From Candidatus Avelusimicrobium intestinipullorum (GTDB taxonomy: Bacteria; Elusimicrobiota; Elusimicrobia; Elusimicrobiales; Elusimicrobiaceae), in NCBI GenBank assembly GCA_944324635.1, contig CALUXC010000008.1, forward strand, positions 1 through 64,000: a DNA stretch of 64,000 nucleotides. Reading direction: 5' to 3'. The first letter of the stretch is position 1. Every line of letters starts with the position of its first letter. The position numbers and the translations under genes are program-made. This document shows, in pieces, positions 34,859 to 43,402 of this stretch. Below the pieces are notes generated by a model. That model made no database searches. It worked only from the letters and a program-made list of their open reading frames with translations, and was not told where the DNA came from.

Positions 34859-35317
34859 ATGTTCAAACATATTTTTAACGAGTTCAAACAGTTTGTTATG
34901 CGCGGGAACGTGCTGGATATGGCGGTGGGTATTATTATTGGCGGTGCGTTTACCAAAATCGTCAACTCCATGGTGGCCGATGTTATGATGCCGCCGGTGG
35001 GGCTTTTAATGGGGAAGGTAGATTTTTCCAACTGGTTTATTGTCTTAAAACGCGGCACGCAGGATGTGGGGCCGTATGCCTCTCTCTCGGCGGCGCAGGC
35101 GGCCGGCGCCACCACCATTAACATTGGCAACTTTCTCAATGCGGTCATTAGTTTTTTGATTGTGGCGGCGTGTATTTTTGTACTGATACAGTTTATTAAC
35201 AAATTAAACCGCCGCAAAAAGGCCGAAGCCCCTGCCGTTAAAAAATGCCCCTTTTGCTGTACGGATATACCGCTTGCGGCCGTGCGCTGCCCGCATTGCA
35301 CTTCCGAGCTGAAATAA
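34859..35317 (+). CDS. mscL: Large-conductance mechanosensitive channel with C-terminal zinc ribbon
   Basis: The 152-residue inner-membrane channel releases solutes on osmotic down-shock. The N-terminus [19 protein letters not shown], the first helix [19 protein letters not shown] and the second helix [20 protein letters not shown] are typical of MscL. The tail carries [18 protein letters not shown], a four-Cys zinc-ribbon-like knuckle found in many MscL proteins. A GGGAGA Shine-Dalgarno precedes the ATG. Confidence 0.94.
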   Translation: MFKHIFNEFKQFVMRGNVLDMAVGIIIGGAFTKIVNSMVADVMMPPVGLLMGKVDFSNWFIVLKRGTQDVGPYASLSAAQAAGATTINIGNFLNAVISFLIVAACIFVLIQFINKLNRRKKAEAPAVKKCPFCCTDIPLAAVRCPHCTSELK

Positions 35318-35335
35318 AATGAAATACATTTTTAC

Positions 35336-35371
35336 CGCCGCGTCCGCTTGCCAGACGCGGCGTTATTTTTT
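35336..35371 (+). terminator. mscL terminator that contains the next gene's -35
   Basis: A 9-bp stem (CGCCGCGTC / GACGCGGCG) with loop CGCTTGCCA is followed by TTATTTTTT. The loop holds TTGCCA, the -35 of the downstream promoter. Confidence 0.8.
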
Positions 35372-35376
35372 ACACT
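35348..35376 (+). promoter_or_regulatory. GDPD promoter, leaderless geometry
   Basis: TTGCCA (35348-35353), a 17-base spacer and TACACT (35371-35376). GAAAGT then separates it from the ATG at 35383, so +1 falls on the start codon. Confidence 0.7.
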
Positions 35377-35382
35377 GAAAGT

Positions 35383-36087
35383 ATGATTTACTTTGCACAC
35401 CGCGGGGCTTCCGGCCAGCGGGTTCAGAACACGCTGCCGGCTTTTGCACGCGCCCGCCAACTGGGGGCGCGGTGCTACGAATTGGACGTGCACCTCACGC
35501 AAGACGGTTTTTTAACCGTCCACCACGATTACGATCTTTCGTCCACCGCCGGTGCGGCCGTGGAAATCAAAAACGTATCCTTGGCTCAGCTTAAAAATTA
35601 TCCGCTGGCCAACCCGTTTGACGGGAGCCCCGTTTTTGTGCCTCAGCTGCAGGACGTGCTTCCCTTGGTGGAAAAAGATTTACAGATTCTCAATGTAGAA
35701 ATAAAAAATGACGGCAACCGCTACCCCGGCATAGAGCAGAAACTATTGGCGGAGTTGGCGGCGTATAACCCGGCTATTTTAGCCAAAACGCTGTTTTCCA
35801 GCTTTGATTATGATACCCTTGTTCGGGTTCGTGAACTGTCCAAAAACGCGCGTATTGGGCAATTAACGCGCGTGTTTGACGTTTCTGAAGCCCTTGCGCT
35901 AAAAGCAGAAAGCGTACACCTTAATCACACGCGTTTTACGCCCGAAATCGCCCGCATATGCCATGACAACGGCCTAAAAGTATATTTGTATACGGTTAAC
36001 GAAAAACCCCTTGCCCAGCAGCTCCAGCGGCAGGGTGCTGACGGAATTTTTACGGACCATATAGATTTATTTGTTTCCCAGGCATAA
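35383..36087 (+). CDS. Glycerophosphodiester phosphodiesterase
   Basis: The 234-residue product has the GDPD motifs AHRGASGQRVQNTLPAFARA (about residues 5-24), CYELDVHLTQDG (about 32-43) with the metal-binding Glu and Asp, VHHDYDL with the second catalytic His, and LNVEIKN and GIFTDHID at the C-terminus. It splits glycerophosphodiesters from phospholipid turnover into glycerol-3-phosphate and alcohol. There is no signal peptide, so it is cytoplasmic. No Shine-Dalgarno; the promoter places +1 at the ATG. Confidence 0.93.
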   Translation: MIYFAHRGASGQRVQNTLPAFARARQLGARCYELDVHLTQDGFLTVHHDYDLSSTAGAAVEIKNVSLAQLKNYPLANPFDGSPVFVPQLQDVLPLVEKDLQILNVEIKNDGNRYPGIEQKLLAELAAYNPAILAKTLFSSFDYDTLVRVRELSKNARIGQLTRVFDVSEALALKAESVHLNHTRFTPEIARICHDNGLKVYLYTVNEKPLAQQLQRQGADGIFTDHIDLFVSQA

Positions 36088-36116
36088 AAAACCCCGCCTT
36101 TCGGCGGGGTTTTTTG
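36086..36116. terminator. Terminator between GDPD and the lipoprotein gene
   Basis: Stem AAAAAACCCCGCC / GGCGGGGTTTTTT with TTTC loop; A and T runs on both sides make it usable from both strands. Confidence 0.92.
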
Positions 36117-36127
36117 CAGCAGGCAAA

Positions 36128-36556
36128 TTAATAATCGTAACCGGAGTAAACCTCTTCGGAAGAACCCGAAGCGTCCGCTCCCGCGTCGGCTTCGCCGCCG
36201 CCCTGCATACCGTAGTATTCCTCAGGCGTATAGCGTTTGGGCTTTTTCCAGAGGCGTTTTTCTTTCTTATAATCGGCTTCGCTGGGCTGGCCCGGCACTT
36301 TGGGCTGCTGGCGTTCGTCAAAGAAATAAATGGTCTTTTCTTCTTCGGGGCCAACATTAAAAATATATTCCGATTCCACGTTCGGCGGCGTTTCGCGCCG
36401 TTCGCGCACGGCTTCCCGGGAAAGGTCTTCCATATAGTCTTCCTCGGTCAGATAGATTTTGCGGTTATATTTTTCTTTTCTTTTTTCGTTGGTGTTGCAA
36501 GCGGTCAACAGGCCCGCGCACAAAACACCGGCCAAGAGAGCGGGAAATATTTTCAT
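36128..36556 (-). CDS. Small lipoprotein of unknown function
   Basis: The 142-residue product begins with a lipoprotein signal (MKIFPALLAGVLCAGLLTAC), with lipobox LTAC and the lipidated Cys at residue 20. The mature part is hydrophilic, rich in Glu, Lys and Tyr, without a recognisable domain (YTPEEYYGMQGGGEADAG). It is expected to be membrane-anchored and processed by Lnt. The start overlaps the folD stop as ATGA, with AAGGAG upstream. Confidence 0.82.
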   Translation of the reverse strand: MKIFPALLAGVLCAGLLTACNTNEKRKEKYNRKIYLTEEDYMEDLSREAVRERRETPPNVESEYIFNVGPEEEKTIYFFDERQQPKVPGQPSEADYKKEKRLWKKPKRYTPEEYYGMQGGGEADAGADASGSSEEVYSGYDY

Positions 36557-37425
36557 TTGTTCTCCTTAAGTTTCCTTTCACCAGATAGTATAATGTTTTC
36601 CAGCAATACTGCAAGCGTTACCGGCCCCACTCCGCCCGGAACGGGCGAATAGGAAATGCCGCATTTTTCCAACTCGGCGGGATTGGCGTCCCCGCACAGG
36701 CGGTTTTCCCGCCAGTTGGTGGAAATATCCACCAGCGTTGCACCGCGGCGCAGCCATTGGGCATCAATGAGGCCCGGCGCCCCGGCGGCAGAGCAAATTA
36801 CGTCGGCCTCTTTTAAGGCGCGGGGCAAATCGGTTTTGGTGTGGCAGATTTTTACGGTGGCGTTTTTGCACGTAAGCAAGTGCGCCAGCGGGCGGCCTAC
36901 ATTGCAGGACCGGCCGATTACTGCCGCTTCGGCTCCTTCCAGGGGAACTTGATGAAATTCCAGCAGCCGTATTACCGCCATGGCCGTACAGGAGGCAAAG
37001 CCCTTTAAGGCCTGCACTTCCGGCCAGGTTTTGCATAAAAATAAATTGCCCATGTTGATGTTGGACATGCCGTCTATGTCTTTTTGCGGGGCCAGGCGGT
37101 CGGCAAAGTCGGTGGCGGCCAAATGCTGTGGGAGCGGACGCGGAATTAAAATGGCGTCCGTGTTCGGGTCGGAAGACAGCTTTTGCACCAAGTTCAAAAA
37201 TTGCTCGGCGGGGGTTTGCGCGTCCACTTCAAAAATTTGGGTTTCCACTCCCAGCTTTTGTGCGGCTTCCACTTCTTTTTTAAGATATACGTAAGCCCCG
37301 TAATCTTCGGTGGAGCCGATGGCGCACAGCTTGATGGGGCGGCCTAATTTTTGGCAAACGGCCTCGGCCCTGGCAGGCAGGGACTGGCGAATTTGTGCGG
37401 CAAGCGTGCGTCCTTCTAGAATCAT
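36553..37425 (-). CDS. folD: Methylene-THF dehydrogenase / methenyl-THF cyclohydrolase
   Basis: The 290-residue product has FolD motifs: Tyr/Lys catalytic region YGAYVYLKKEVEAAQKLG (about residues 39-56), QLP-like region LIPRPLPQHL, VIGRSCNVGRPLAHLLTCKN (about 155-174) for NADP binding, and VPGGVGPVTLAVLLEN at the C-terminus. It interconverts one-carbon tetrahydrofolate forms. I chose the ATG at 37425 (MILEGRTLAAQI), where the family starts; 39 upstream residues in frame are unrelated. No Shine-Dalgarno; an extended -10 lies 7 bases upstream. Confidence 0.94.
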   Translation of the reverse strand: MILEGRTLAAQIRQSLPARAEAVCQKLGRPIKLCAIGSTEDYGAYVYLKKEVEAAQKLGVETQIFEVDAQTPAEQFLNLVQKLSSDPNTDAILIPRPLPQHLAATDFADRLAPQKDIDGMSNINMGNLFLCKTWPEVQALKGFASCTAMAVIRLLEFHQVPLEGAEAAVIGRSCNVGRPLAHLLTCKNATVKICHTKTDLPRALKEADVICSAAGAPGLIDAQWLRRGATLVDISTNWRENRLCGDANPAELEKCGISYSPVPGGVGPVTLAVLLENIILSGERKLKENK

Positions 37426-37432
37426 ATGTATT

Positions 37433-37441
37433 ATTTTAGCA
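37433..37441 (-). promoter_or_regulatory. Extended -10 of folD, leaderless geometry
   Basis: On the minus strand TGCTAAAAT is followed by AATACAT and the ATG at 37425. Confidence 0.55.
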
Positions 37442-37468
37442 AATAAAGTTATCCCATGCGGGCGGCAG

Positions 37469-37498
37469 TTGAGTGAATTTGAAGTGTTTTGATATATT
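37469..37498 (+). promoter_or_regulatory. Promoter of the second pilin gene
   Basis: TTGAGT (37469-37474), an 18-base spacer and TATATT (37493-37498) with extended TG at 37490-37491. Confidence 0.65.
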
Positions 37499-37527
37499 GT
37501 AAATATCTTGGAAAACAAGAGGAAATT

Positions 37528-38022
37528 ATGCATAAAAAACAAAAAGGTTTCACATTAATTGAATTATTGGTAGTTGTATTAATTATCGGCATTTTGGCGG
37601 CGGTAGCGTTGCCGCAGTATGAAAGAGCTGTGATGAAAAGCCGCATGAGCAGCATGTGGCCGCTCATTAAAGGAATTAAGGACGCCCAGGAGTCATACTA
37701 TATGGCCAACGGTACCTATTCGGACGATTTGAGCCGGCTAGATATTACCGTTCCTAAGGGGAACTTGCGTTCTAATTCATCGGTCGGGCAGGAAGATTAT
37801 ACCAACGGAACCTGTCTGGATAATCTGTTTGGTGCTACCTCGTCCGGCTGGTTGGTGGCGGGCGGAATCGGCAAAAATTGTTCCAGCGGGGCCACCAATG
37901 GCTGCTTAATCCGCGTATGGCTGGATCATTCCGTTAAGCCGGGCGTTATAGAATGTTCCGGCACGCATGAAAAATGTGCTTCGGTATGCAAGACGTTTGA
38001 TTTTGTGACCAAAACCAAATAA
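37528..38022 (+). CDS. Type IV pilin-like protein (second isolated gene)
   Basis: The 164-residue product has a basic leader MHKKQKG, cleavage before Phe, Glu at +5 and the helix FTLIELLVVVLIIGILAAV followed by ALPQYERAV. The C-terminal domain has Cys pairs (GTCLDN, KNCSS, NGCLI, IECSG, KCASVCK) and Gly/Ser-rich loops like a major pilin. It is the same length as the pilin at 3756 but differs in the C-terminal half. AGAGGA precedes the ATG. It is alone between folD and lepA; assembly genes must be elsewhere. Confidence 0.9.
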   Translation: MHKKQKGFTLIELLVVVLIIGILAAVALPQYERAVMKSRMSSMWPLIKGIKDAQESYYMANGTYSDDLSRLDITVPKGNLRSNSSVGQEDYTNGTCLDNLFGATSSGWLVAGGIGKNCSSGATNGCLIRVWLDHSVKPGVIECSGTHEKCASVCKTFDFVTKTK

Positions 38023-38040
38023 CGAGCTGCCCATTTAGTA

Positions 38041-38067
38041 AAGCCCGCCTTGCCTGGTGGGCTTTTT
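38041..38067 (+). terminator. Terminator after the second pilin
   Basis: Stem AAGCCCGCC / GGTGGGCTT (one G-T pair) with a T tail. Confidence 0.8.
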
Positions 38068-38074
38068 GTTGGAT

Positions 38075-38105
38075 AAAAAAGCCCCCGGCATAAAACCGGG
38101 GGCTT
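38075..38105 (-). terminator. Terminator of the hpf-PTS-lepA operon
   Basis: On the minus strand AAGCCCCCGG / CCGGGGGCTT is followed by TTTT. Confidence 0.9.
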
Positions 38106-38120
38106 TGAAAGGCAGAAGTG

Positions 38121-39950
38121 TTACTCTTCGTCAATTTTCAGCATCGCCACAAACGCTTCCTGCGGAATGTTGAGGCTGCCGATAGATTTCATTCTCTTTT
38201 TACCTTCTTTCTGTTTTTCCAAGAGTTTGCGCTTACGGGTGATATCGCCCCCGTAACACTTGGCAATAACGTCTTTGCGGAAGGCGGGAATGGTTTCGCG
38301 GGCAATTACTTTGCCGTTGACGGCCGCTTGTACGGCCACTTCAAACTGCTGGCGTCCGATTAATTCTTTTAGTTTGGCGCACAGGGCGCGGCCCATGGTT
38401 TGGGCTTTGTCTTTATGCACCACGACGGAAAGAGCGTCCACCGGGGAACCGTGCAGCAGGATTTCCATCAACACCACGTCCGAACTTCTAAATCCGGCCA
38501 CTTCATAGTCAAAAGAAGCATAGCCTTTGGAAACGGATTTTAATTTGTTGTAGAAATCAATTACCATTTCGCCCATCGGCATTTCGTACTTAATGATGAC
38601 ACGCTGGTTGGACAAATGGTCCATATTCATAAAAGTGCCGCGTTTTTCTTTCAAAAGCGTCATGACTCCGTCCATAAATTCCACGGGGGTGACGATGGTG
38701 ATATGAATGACGGGCTCTTTGATGTCTATAATATCGCCATGGGGCGGGAAATTGGCCGGGTTATCAATAATTTTGTAACCGGGATCGTCCGGCGCGTCCG
38801 GCAAGGCGGCCAGTTCCTGCGGGTGGGATTTGCGCGGGGTGAATTTTACGTGATACACCACGTTGGGGCTGGTGGCAATAAGGGATAGGTTGAACTCGCG
38901 CTCCAGCCTTTCTTTCACAATTTCAATATGCAAAATCCCCATAAATCCCAAGCGGAACCCAAAGCCCAGCGCCTTGGAAGTTTCGCTCTGGTAGTGGAAG
39001 GACGAGTCCGACAGGTTCAGCTTTTCCAACGCTTTTCTAAGAAGCGGGAAATCGGTCGTTTCCACCGGGAAAATACTGGCAAATACTACGGGTTTGGCAT
39101 CGGCGTAGCCGGGCAGCGCCTCTTGGGCGGGGCGTTCGGCCAGGGTGACGGTGTCGCCCACTTTTACCTGGTGAATATCCTTAATGCCGGCCACCAAATA
39201 GCCCACTTCGCCGGCCGAAAGGGACGGTGCCTTGTGCAGCTGTTTGGGAGTCATAAAGCCGATTTCTTCCGTTTTGTAAGTGGCGCCGGAAGACATGAAC
39301 TGAATCACCTGCCCCGGTTTAATACTGCCGTCTACAATACGGATATACATGATAACCCCGCGGAAGGGGTCGTAATACGAATCAAAAATCAACGCGCGAA
39401 GCGGCGCATTGGGGTCGCCTTGCGGGGCGGGGATATCGGAGATGATACGGTCCAGCAAGTGCTCAATGCCCATGCCCGTTTTGGCGCTGACGCGTTCGGC
39501 TTCTACGGGCTCTTTCAAAATATCCCACAATTGTTCTTCCGAAGCGTCCGCGTCCGACTGGGACAAATCCACCTTGTTCATTACGGGAATGATTTTCAGC
39601 CCCAGGCTCTGGGCCAAATGCGCATGCGCCACCGTTTGGGCTTCCACGCCCTGGGAGGCGTCCACCAGCAAAAGCACCCCTTCGCAGGCACGCAGCGAGC
39701 GGGCCACTTCGTAGGAAAAGTCCACGTGACCGGGGGTGTCAATCAGGTTCAAGATATAGTCTTTGTACGCAATGCGCACGGCTTTGGCTTTGATGGTGAT
39801 GCCGCGTTCGCGTTCCAGGTCCATTCCGTCTAACAGCTGGGCCTGCATTTTGCGCTTGGGTACGGTGCCGGTGTCTTCCAGAATACGGTCGGAAAGGGTG
39901 GTCTTGCCGTGGTCAATATGGGCCACGATGGAAAAATTACGAATCTTCAT
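38121..39950 (-). CDS. lepA: Elongation factor 4 (LepA)
   Basis: The 609-residue GTPase acts on ribosomes during initiation or stress-slowed elongation. G1 is AHIDHGKTTLSDRIL (about residues 9-23), G3 DTPGHVDFSYEV (about 75-86), and G4 VMNKVDLSQSDADA. The LepA-only C-terminal domain ends with GKVIARETIPAFRKDVIAK and GGDITRKRKLLEKQKEGKKR. I chose the ATG at 39950 (MKIRNFSIVAHID), matching the family; it overlaps ptsI by 14 bases. It is an unusual last gene for a PTS operon. Confidence 0.95.
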   Translation of the reverse strand: MKIRNFSIVAHIDHGKTTLSDRILEDTGTVPKRKMQAQLLDGMDLERERGITIKAKAVRIAYKDYILNLIDTPGHVDFSYEVARSLRACEGVLLLVDASQGVEAQTVAHAHLAQSLGLKIIPVMNKVDLSQSDADASEEQLWDILKEPVEAERVSAKTGMGIEHLLDRIISDIPAPQGDPNAPLRALIFDSYYDPFRGVIMYIRIVDGSIKPGQVIQFMSSGATYKTEEIGFMTPKQLHKAPSLSAGEVGYLVAGIKDIHQVKVGDTVTLAERPAQEALPGYADAKPVVFASIFPVETTDFPLLRKALEKLNLSDSSFHYQSETSKALGFGFRLGFMGILHIEIVKERLEREFNLSLIATSPNVVYHVKFTPRKSHPQELAALPDAPDDPGYKIIDNPANFPPHGDIIDIKEPVIHITIVTPVEFMDGVMTLLKEKRGTFMNMDHLSNQRVIIKYEMPMGEMVIDFYNKLKSVSKGYASFDYEVAGFRSSDVVLMEILLHGSPVDALSVVVHKDKAQTMGRALCAKLKELIGRQQFEVAVQAAVNGKVIARETIPAFRKDVIAKCYGGDITRKRKLLEKQKEGKKRMKSIGSLNIPQEAFVAMLKIDEE

Positions 39951-41679
39951 TTTTGTCGTTCTGCTCAATTAAGTTCCGGATTTCTTCCGAGCTGCCCATT
40001 AATAGGGCCGCTTGGGCCAAATCGGAACAAGTTTCAAAATTCAAATTGCGGATATTGTTCTTCACGCGCAAATACATGCGCGGCGTGACGGACAGCGCGT
40101 CCACGTCCAACCCCAGCAAAAGCGGCAACAGCTTGCCATCGGAAGCGATTTCGCCGCAGATGCTTACTTTCTTGCCGCGCTTGTGTGCGGTTTGGATAAT
40201 TTGGTTAATGGTGCGCCCCACCGCCGGGTGGCAGGGGTCGTACATATGGGCAACTTCTTGGTTGACGCGGTCCACCGCTATTAAATATTGTATCAAGTCA
40301 TTAGTGCCAATGGAAATGAAATCCAATAAATGAATCATTCCGTCCAGGGCAATAGCGGCCGCCGGCACTTCTATCATGGCGCCCAGTCCCACACGGTTGA
40401 CGGGCTTTTTGCCTTCGGCTTCAAATTCTTTAAGCACTTGGTCAAATGCGGCCCGTACGTGGCGTACTTCTTCTACGGAAGACACCATCGGAATCATGAT
40501 TTTCACCTGTGCGGGCACTTCGCAGGCCATGCGGATAAGAGCCCTCAGCTGGGTGTGCATTAAATCGGGGTTTTTGAGGAACAACCGAATCCCGCGGCAG
40601 CCCATGAAAGGGTTTTCGTCTTGGTCAAATTCATCCAGCGGAAAATCGGGCAGTTTGTCGGCCCCCAAGTCCGCCAGGCGAATGGTGACGGGGCGCATAT
40701 CAAAGCGTTTGGCTACGGCCAGATATACCTGATATTGTTCCTCTTCCGTAGGCGGCTGGGGGGTGTTCATAAACAAAAATTCGGTGCGCAATAAGCCCAA
40801 ACCGTCGGTAATTAAACGTTTGTTTTCTTTGTTGTCCGGGCGCGGGTCATAGTTTACAAACAGTTTGACGGCGTGCCCGTCCTCGGTAATGACCGGCAGG
40901 TGGTTAATGGTTTTTAAGAGCGCTTCGGTCTTTTTAATTTCGCGCTGGATTTTGCGGTAATTGGCCAGGGTGTATTTGTCCGGATTAATGACTAACAGGC
41001 CGTTTTCGCCGTCAATAATCAGCGTATCGCCGGATTGAATGTCTTTGGACGCGGTGGAAAGGCCCACCACGGCCGGGATATTGAGGCTTTGGGCCAGCAG
41101 GGCCGTGTGGCTGGTTTTGCCGCCCACGTCCGTACAGAAGCCGATTACTTGGTTTTCCTGCAGGTTTATCGTGTCGGACGGATACAAATTGTGCGCCACC
41201 AGCAAAGAAGGTTTGGTGATAGAGGCCAAAAATTCCCGTTTATCCCCTTCCAAATTGTTGACCAAACGCTTGCCGACGTCAAAAATATCGTTGCGGCGTT
41301 CTTTGAAAAACGGGTCTTCTATTTTGTCAAAACTGGCGGCGAGTTCTTGCAAGGTGATAAAAATAGCCGCTTGTGCGGAAAGATGTTCCGTGCGGATTTT
41401 TTTGGATACGGAATCTTTGAGCGAAGGATCCTGCAAAATCAGCTTGTGGGTGGACATCAAGTTGGCGTATTCGGCCCCCAGCGTGGAAAGCGCTTTTTGT
41501 TCGCACGCGTCCAACTCGGCCAAAGTTTTTTGCATGGCGTTGCGGATTTTTTGGAGTTCGGCTTTTACTTCTCCGGGTTCCACATACTGCCGCGTTACGG
41601 CAAAACTTTCGCCCGGCAGCAACACGGCCGGCCCGATAGCCACGCCCGGGCTGGCGGCTACGCCTTTTAACACCAACAT
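39937..41679 (-). CDS. ptsI: PTS enzyme I (phosphoenolpyruvate-protein phosphotransferase)
   Basis: The 580-residue enzyme takes phosphate from PEP and passes it to HPr. The phosphorylated His is in GGKTSHTALLAQSLNIPAVV (about residues 187-206), and the PEP-binding barrel has GCRGIRLFL, IMIPMVSSVEEV and SIGTNDLIQYLIAVDR. I chose the ATG at 41679 because GGAG lies upstream and the domain starts there (MLVLKGVAASPGVAIG). It begins 13 bases after ptsH. Confidence 0.96.
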   Translation of the reverse strand: MLVLKGVAASPGVAIGPAVLLPGESFAVTRQYVEPGEVKAELQKIRNAMQKTLAELDACEQKALSTLGAEYANLMSTHKLILQDPSLKDSVSKKIRTEHLSAQAAIFITLQELAASFDKIEDPFFKERRNDIFDVGKRLVNNLEGDKREFLASITKPSLLVAHNLYPSDTINLQENQVIGFCTDVGGKTSHTALLAQSLNIPAVVGLSTASKDIQSGDTLIIDGENGLLVINPDKYTLANYRKIQREIKKTEALLKTINHLPVITEDGHAVKLFVNYDPRPDNKENKRLITDGLGLLRTEFLFMNTPQPPTEEEQYQVYLAVAKRFDMRPVTIRLADLGADKLPDFPLDEFDQDENPFMGCRGIRLFLKNPDLMHTQLRALIRMACEVPAQVKIMIPMVSSVEEVRHVRAAFDQVLKEFEAEGKKPVNRVGLGAMIEVPAAAIALDGMIHLLDFISIGTNDLIQYLIAVDRVNQEVAHMYDPCHPAVGRTINQIIQTAHKRGKKVSICGEIASDGKLLPLLLGLDVDALSVTPRMYLRVKNNIRNLNFETCSDLAQAALLMGSSEEIRNLIEQNDKNEDS

Positions 41680-41692
41680 GCTTCGCTCCTTA

Positions 41693-41962
41693 TCAGAATT
41701 CTTCATTAAATTTATCGTCAAACAGTTTTTTGATAGCGTCAAACGCTTCCTTTTCATCGGAACCGTTCGTGGTCAACCGTATGTGCGAACCAAATTCCGC
41801 CGCCAGCATCATTACCCCCATGATGCTTTTGGCATTGATGTTTACGCCGTCTTTGGTCAGCTGGATATCGCACGCAAAGCCGGCCGCCGTCTGCGCGATA
41901 AGCGCGGCGGGGCGGGCGTGTATGCCCAAACGGTTGGTAATTTTTATGTCTTCTTGTATCAC
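41693..41962 (-). CDS. ptsH: PTS phosphocarrier protein HPr
   Basis: The 89-residue carrier moves phosphate from EI to EIIA. The active His lies in GIHARPAALIAQ (about residues 14-25) and the regulatory Ser in NINAKSIMGVMML (about 42-54), the site used by HPr kinase. Because hprK is in the same operon, HPr here should have both catalytic and regulatory phosphorylation. It follows the EIID gene by 9 bases. Confidence 0.95.
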   Translation of the reverse strand: MIQEDIKITNRLGIHARPAALIAQTAAGFACDIQLTKDGVNINAKSIMGVMMLAAEFGSHIRLTTNGSDEKEAFDAIKKLFDDKFNEEF

Positions 41963-41971
41963 AAATCCCCC

Positions 41972-42793
41972 TTATAGATAGCAGACGATGTTAAATACTG
42001 CTACCGCCGCCAAGTATAAGTACATGTTCGGTATGCGGAGTTTGCGGGTGACGAAACTAATCATCACGCAAAACAGCACCACAATGGCTCTCGCCACGAA
42101 GTGCACGTCTATATCCTGTAAATCTTTCAGATAATGGTAAATACCGAACAAAATCATTCCCACCGCCAACACAATACCAAAACGTTTGGCGTTGTAAATG
42201 GTTTTGTTCCAGTCAAAACGCGTCAGCCCAAAGCAGGATTTTTCGTCCGCGTCGTAACTGATTCTGATGCCTTGCCATTTCACAAACAGCGAAACGGCAT
42301 TAAAAGCAAAAAAGGCCAGCGCCCCCGCACTTATGGCATAAGCCAGCGGAATATGTTGCGGCAGCTCCAATTCAAAAAAGTTCACGCCCAGCATTAGCCA
42401 CGCCAGCAACGCAAGCAGCAGCGTCAGCGGTTTAAGCGTTCCCCAAAACAGGCGGTCCCCAATGGAAGCGGTGGTGATGGAAAGGCCTTTTTTAATGCTG
42501 GACCATTCCGTCACTTTTTCTTTGAATTTCGTCAGCGATTCGGCTTTAGCCACGGCTTCTTCCTGTTTGGCCAGCGCGCCAAAACAGAAGGACGCCATCA
42601 CGGGCTGCGTGTTAAAAATTTCTAAATACCGCTGCAATACGGAGGGGAGGGCGTCTTTGTCGTCTCTATACACTTCTTTCAAAAACGGCATCATCACAAA
42701 CGTCAGCCCCAGGTTTTGGAATTTCATATAGTTCCAACCCGTCTGCAGGAAGAACGAACGCAAAAAAATGTTCAGCCGCGTGGAAAAGTTCAT
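41972..42793 (-). CDS. PTS mannose-family EIID component
   Basis: The 273-residue protein is the IID membrane subunit of a mannose/fructose/sorbose-type PTS: an N-terminal amphipathic part with FFLQTGWNYMKFQNLGLTF and MMPFLKEVY, then FCFGALAKQEEAVAK, and hydrophobic helices in the C-terminal half. With EIIC it forms the sugar channel. It starts 3 bases after the EIIC gene. The sugar transported cannot be decided. Confidence 0.88.
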   Translation of the reverse strand: MNFSTRLNIFLRSFFLQTGWNYMKFQNLGLTFVMMPFLKEVYRDDKDALPSVLQRYLEIFNTQPVMASFCFGALAKQEEAVAKAESLTKFKEKVTEWSSIKKGLSITTASIGDRLFWGTLKPLTLLLALLAWLMLGVNFFELELPQHIPLAYAISAGALAFFAFNAVSLFVKWQGIRISYDADEKSCFGLTRFDWNKTIYNAKRFGIVLAVGMILFGIYHYLKDLQDIDVHFVARAIVVLFCVMISFVTRKLRIPNMYLYLAAVAVFNIVCYL

Positions 42794-42796
42794 ATA

Positions 42797-43402
42797 TTAC
42801 CTTGCCTTAAGGCGAAAAGCGGGCACCAAAGTGGCCAATCCAATCCACGGAACGATCAGATAGGCAAACCGGCACGCCAAATACGCCTTTGCGGGGATAA
42901 AAGGCAGCAGCCACAGCATAAACTGGCCGCATACCCAGGCAAAAACAAAAATTAAAATAAAATTCATTAAAAACGACGTTCCCAACGCCAACAGTACCGC
43001 ACGGTTTACGGCGGAGGGTTTTTTAATAATTTTTTGTTCCCAAAAAATCAGCCACTTAAAGCGGTTCTTGCGCACCAGCTTTTCCGCCAGCGAAAATAAA
43101 ATTGCGCCCACAACGCCAAAAAAGAACGCAAAACAAAGCTCTATCCCCATCGCATGCATCGCAAGCGACACGGCCGAACAGACCACCGCGCTCGGCGGCA
43201 AAATTCCGCCCAAGGGGTTTACGTCTGCAAACAGCAGTTCCGTAAATACGCCAACTTGTATCCCGGCCATTACGTCGCCGGTGATAAGCGCCATCAGCGG
43301 CGCGGCAATAATGCCGCGGGAAAAAGTAAGCTGGAACGCGTAAGTGGTATCCAGCTCCAGCAATGCCGCAAAGACGCATAGGGCAAAAATCTCGGGTGTC
43401 AT
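42797..43402 (-). CDS. PTS mannose-family EIIC component
   Basis: The 201-residue polytopic protein matches IIC of the mannose family: LELDTTYAFQLTFSRGIIAA, LMALITGDVMAGIQVGVFTE and NPLGGILPPSAVVCSAVS are typical conserved stretches of the sugar-conducting subunit. It is shorter than common EIIC proteins (around 250 residues), so the C-terminal helices may be reduced. It overlaps EIIB by 4 bases and precedes EIID. Confidence 0.85.
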   Translation of the reverse strand: MTPEIFALCVFAALLELDTTYAFQLTFSRGIIAAPLMALITGDVMAGIQVGVFTELLFADVNPLGGILPPSAVVCSAVSLAMHAMGIELCFAFFFGVVGAILFSLAEKLVRKNRFKWLIFWEQKIIKKPSAVNRAVLLALGTSFLMNFILIFVFAWVCGQFMLWLLPFIPAKAYLACRFAYLIVPWIGLATLVPAFRLKAR

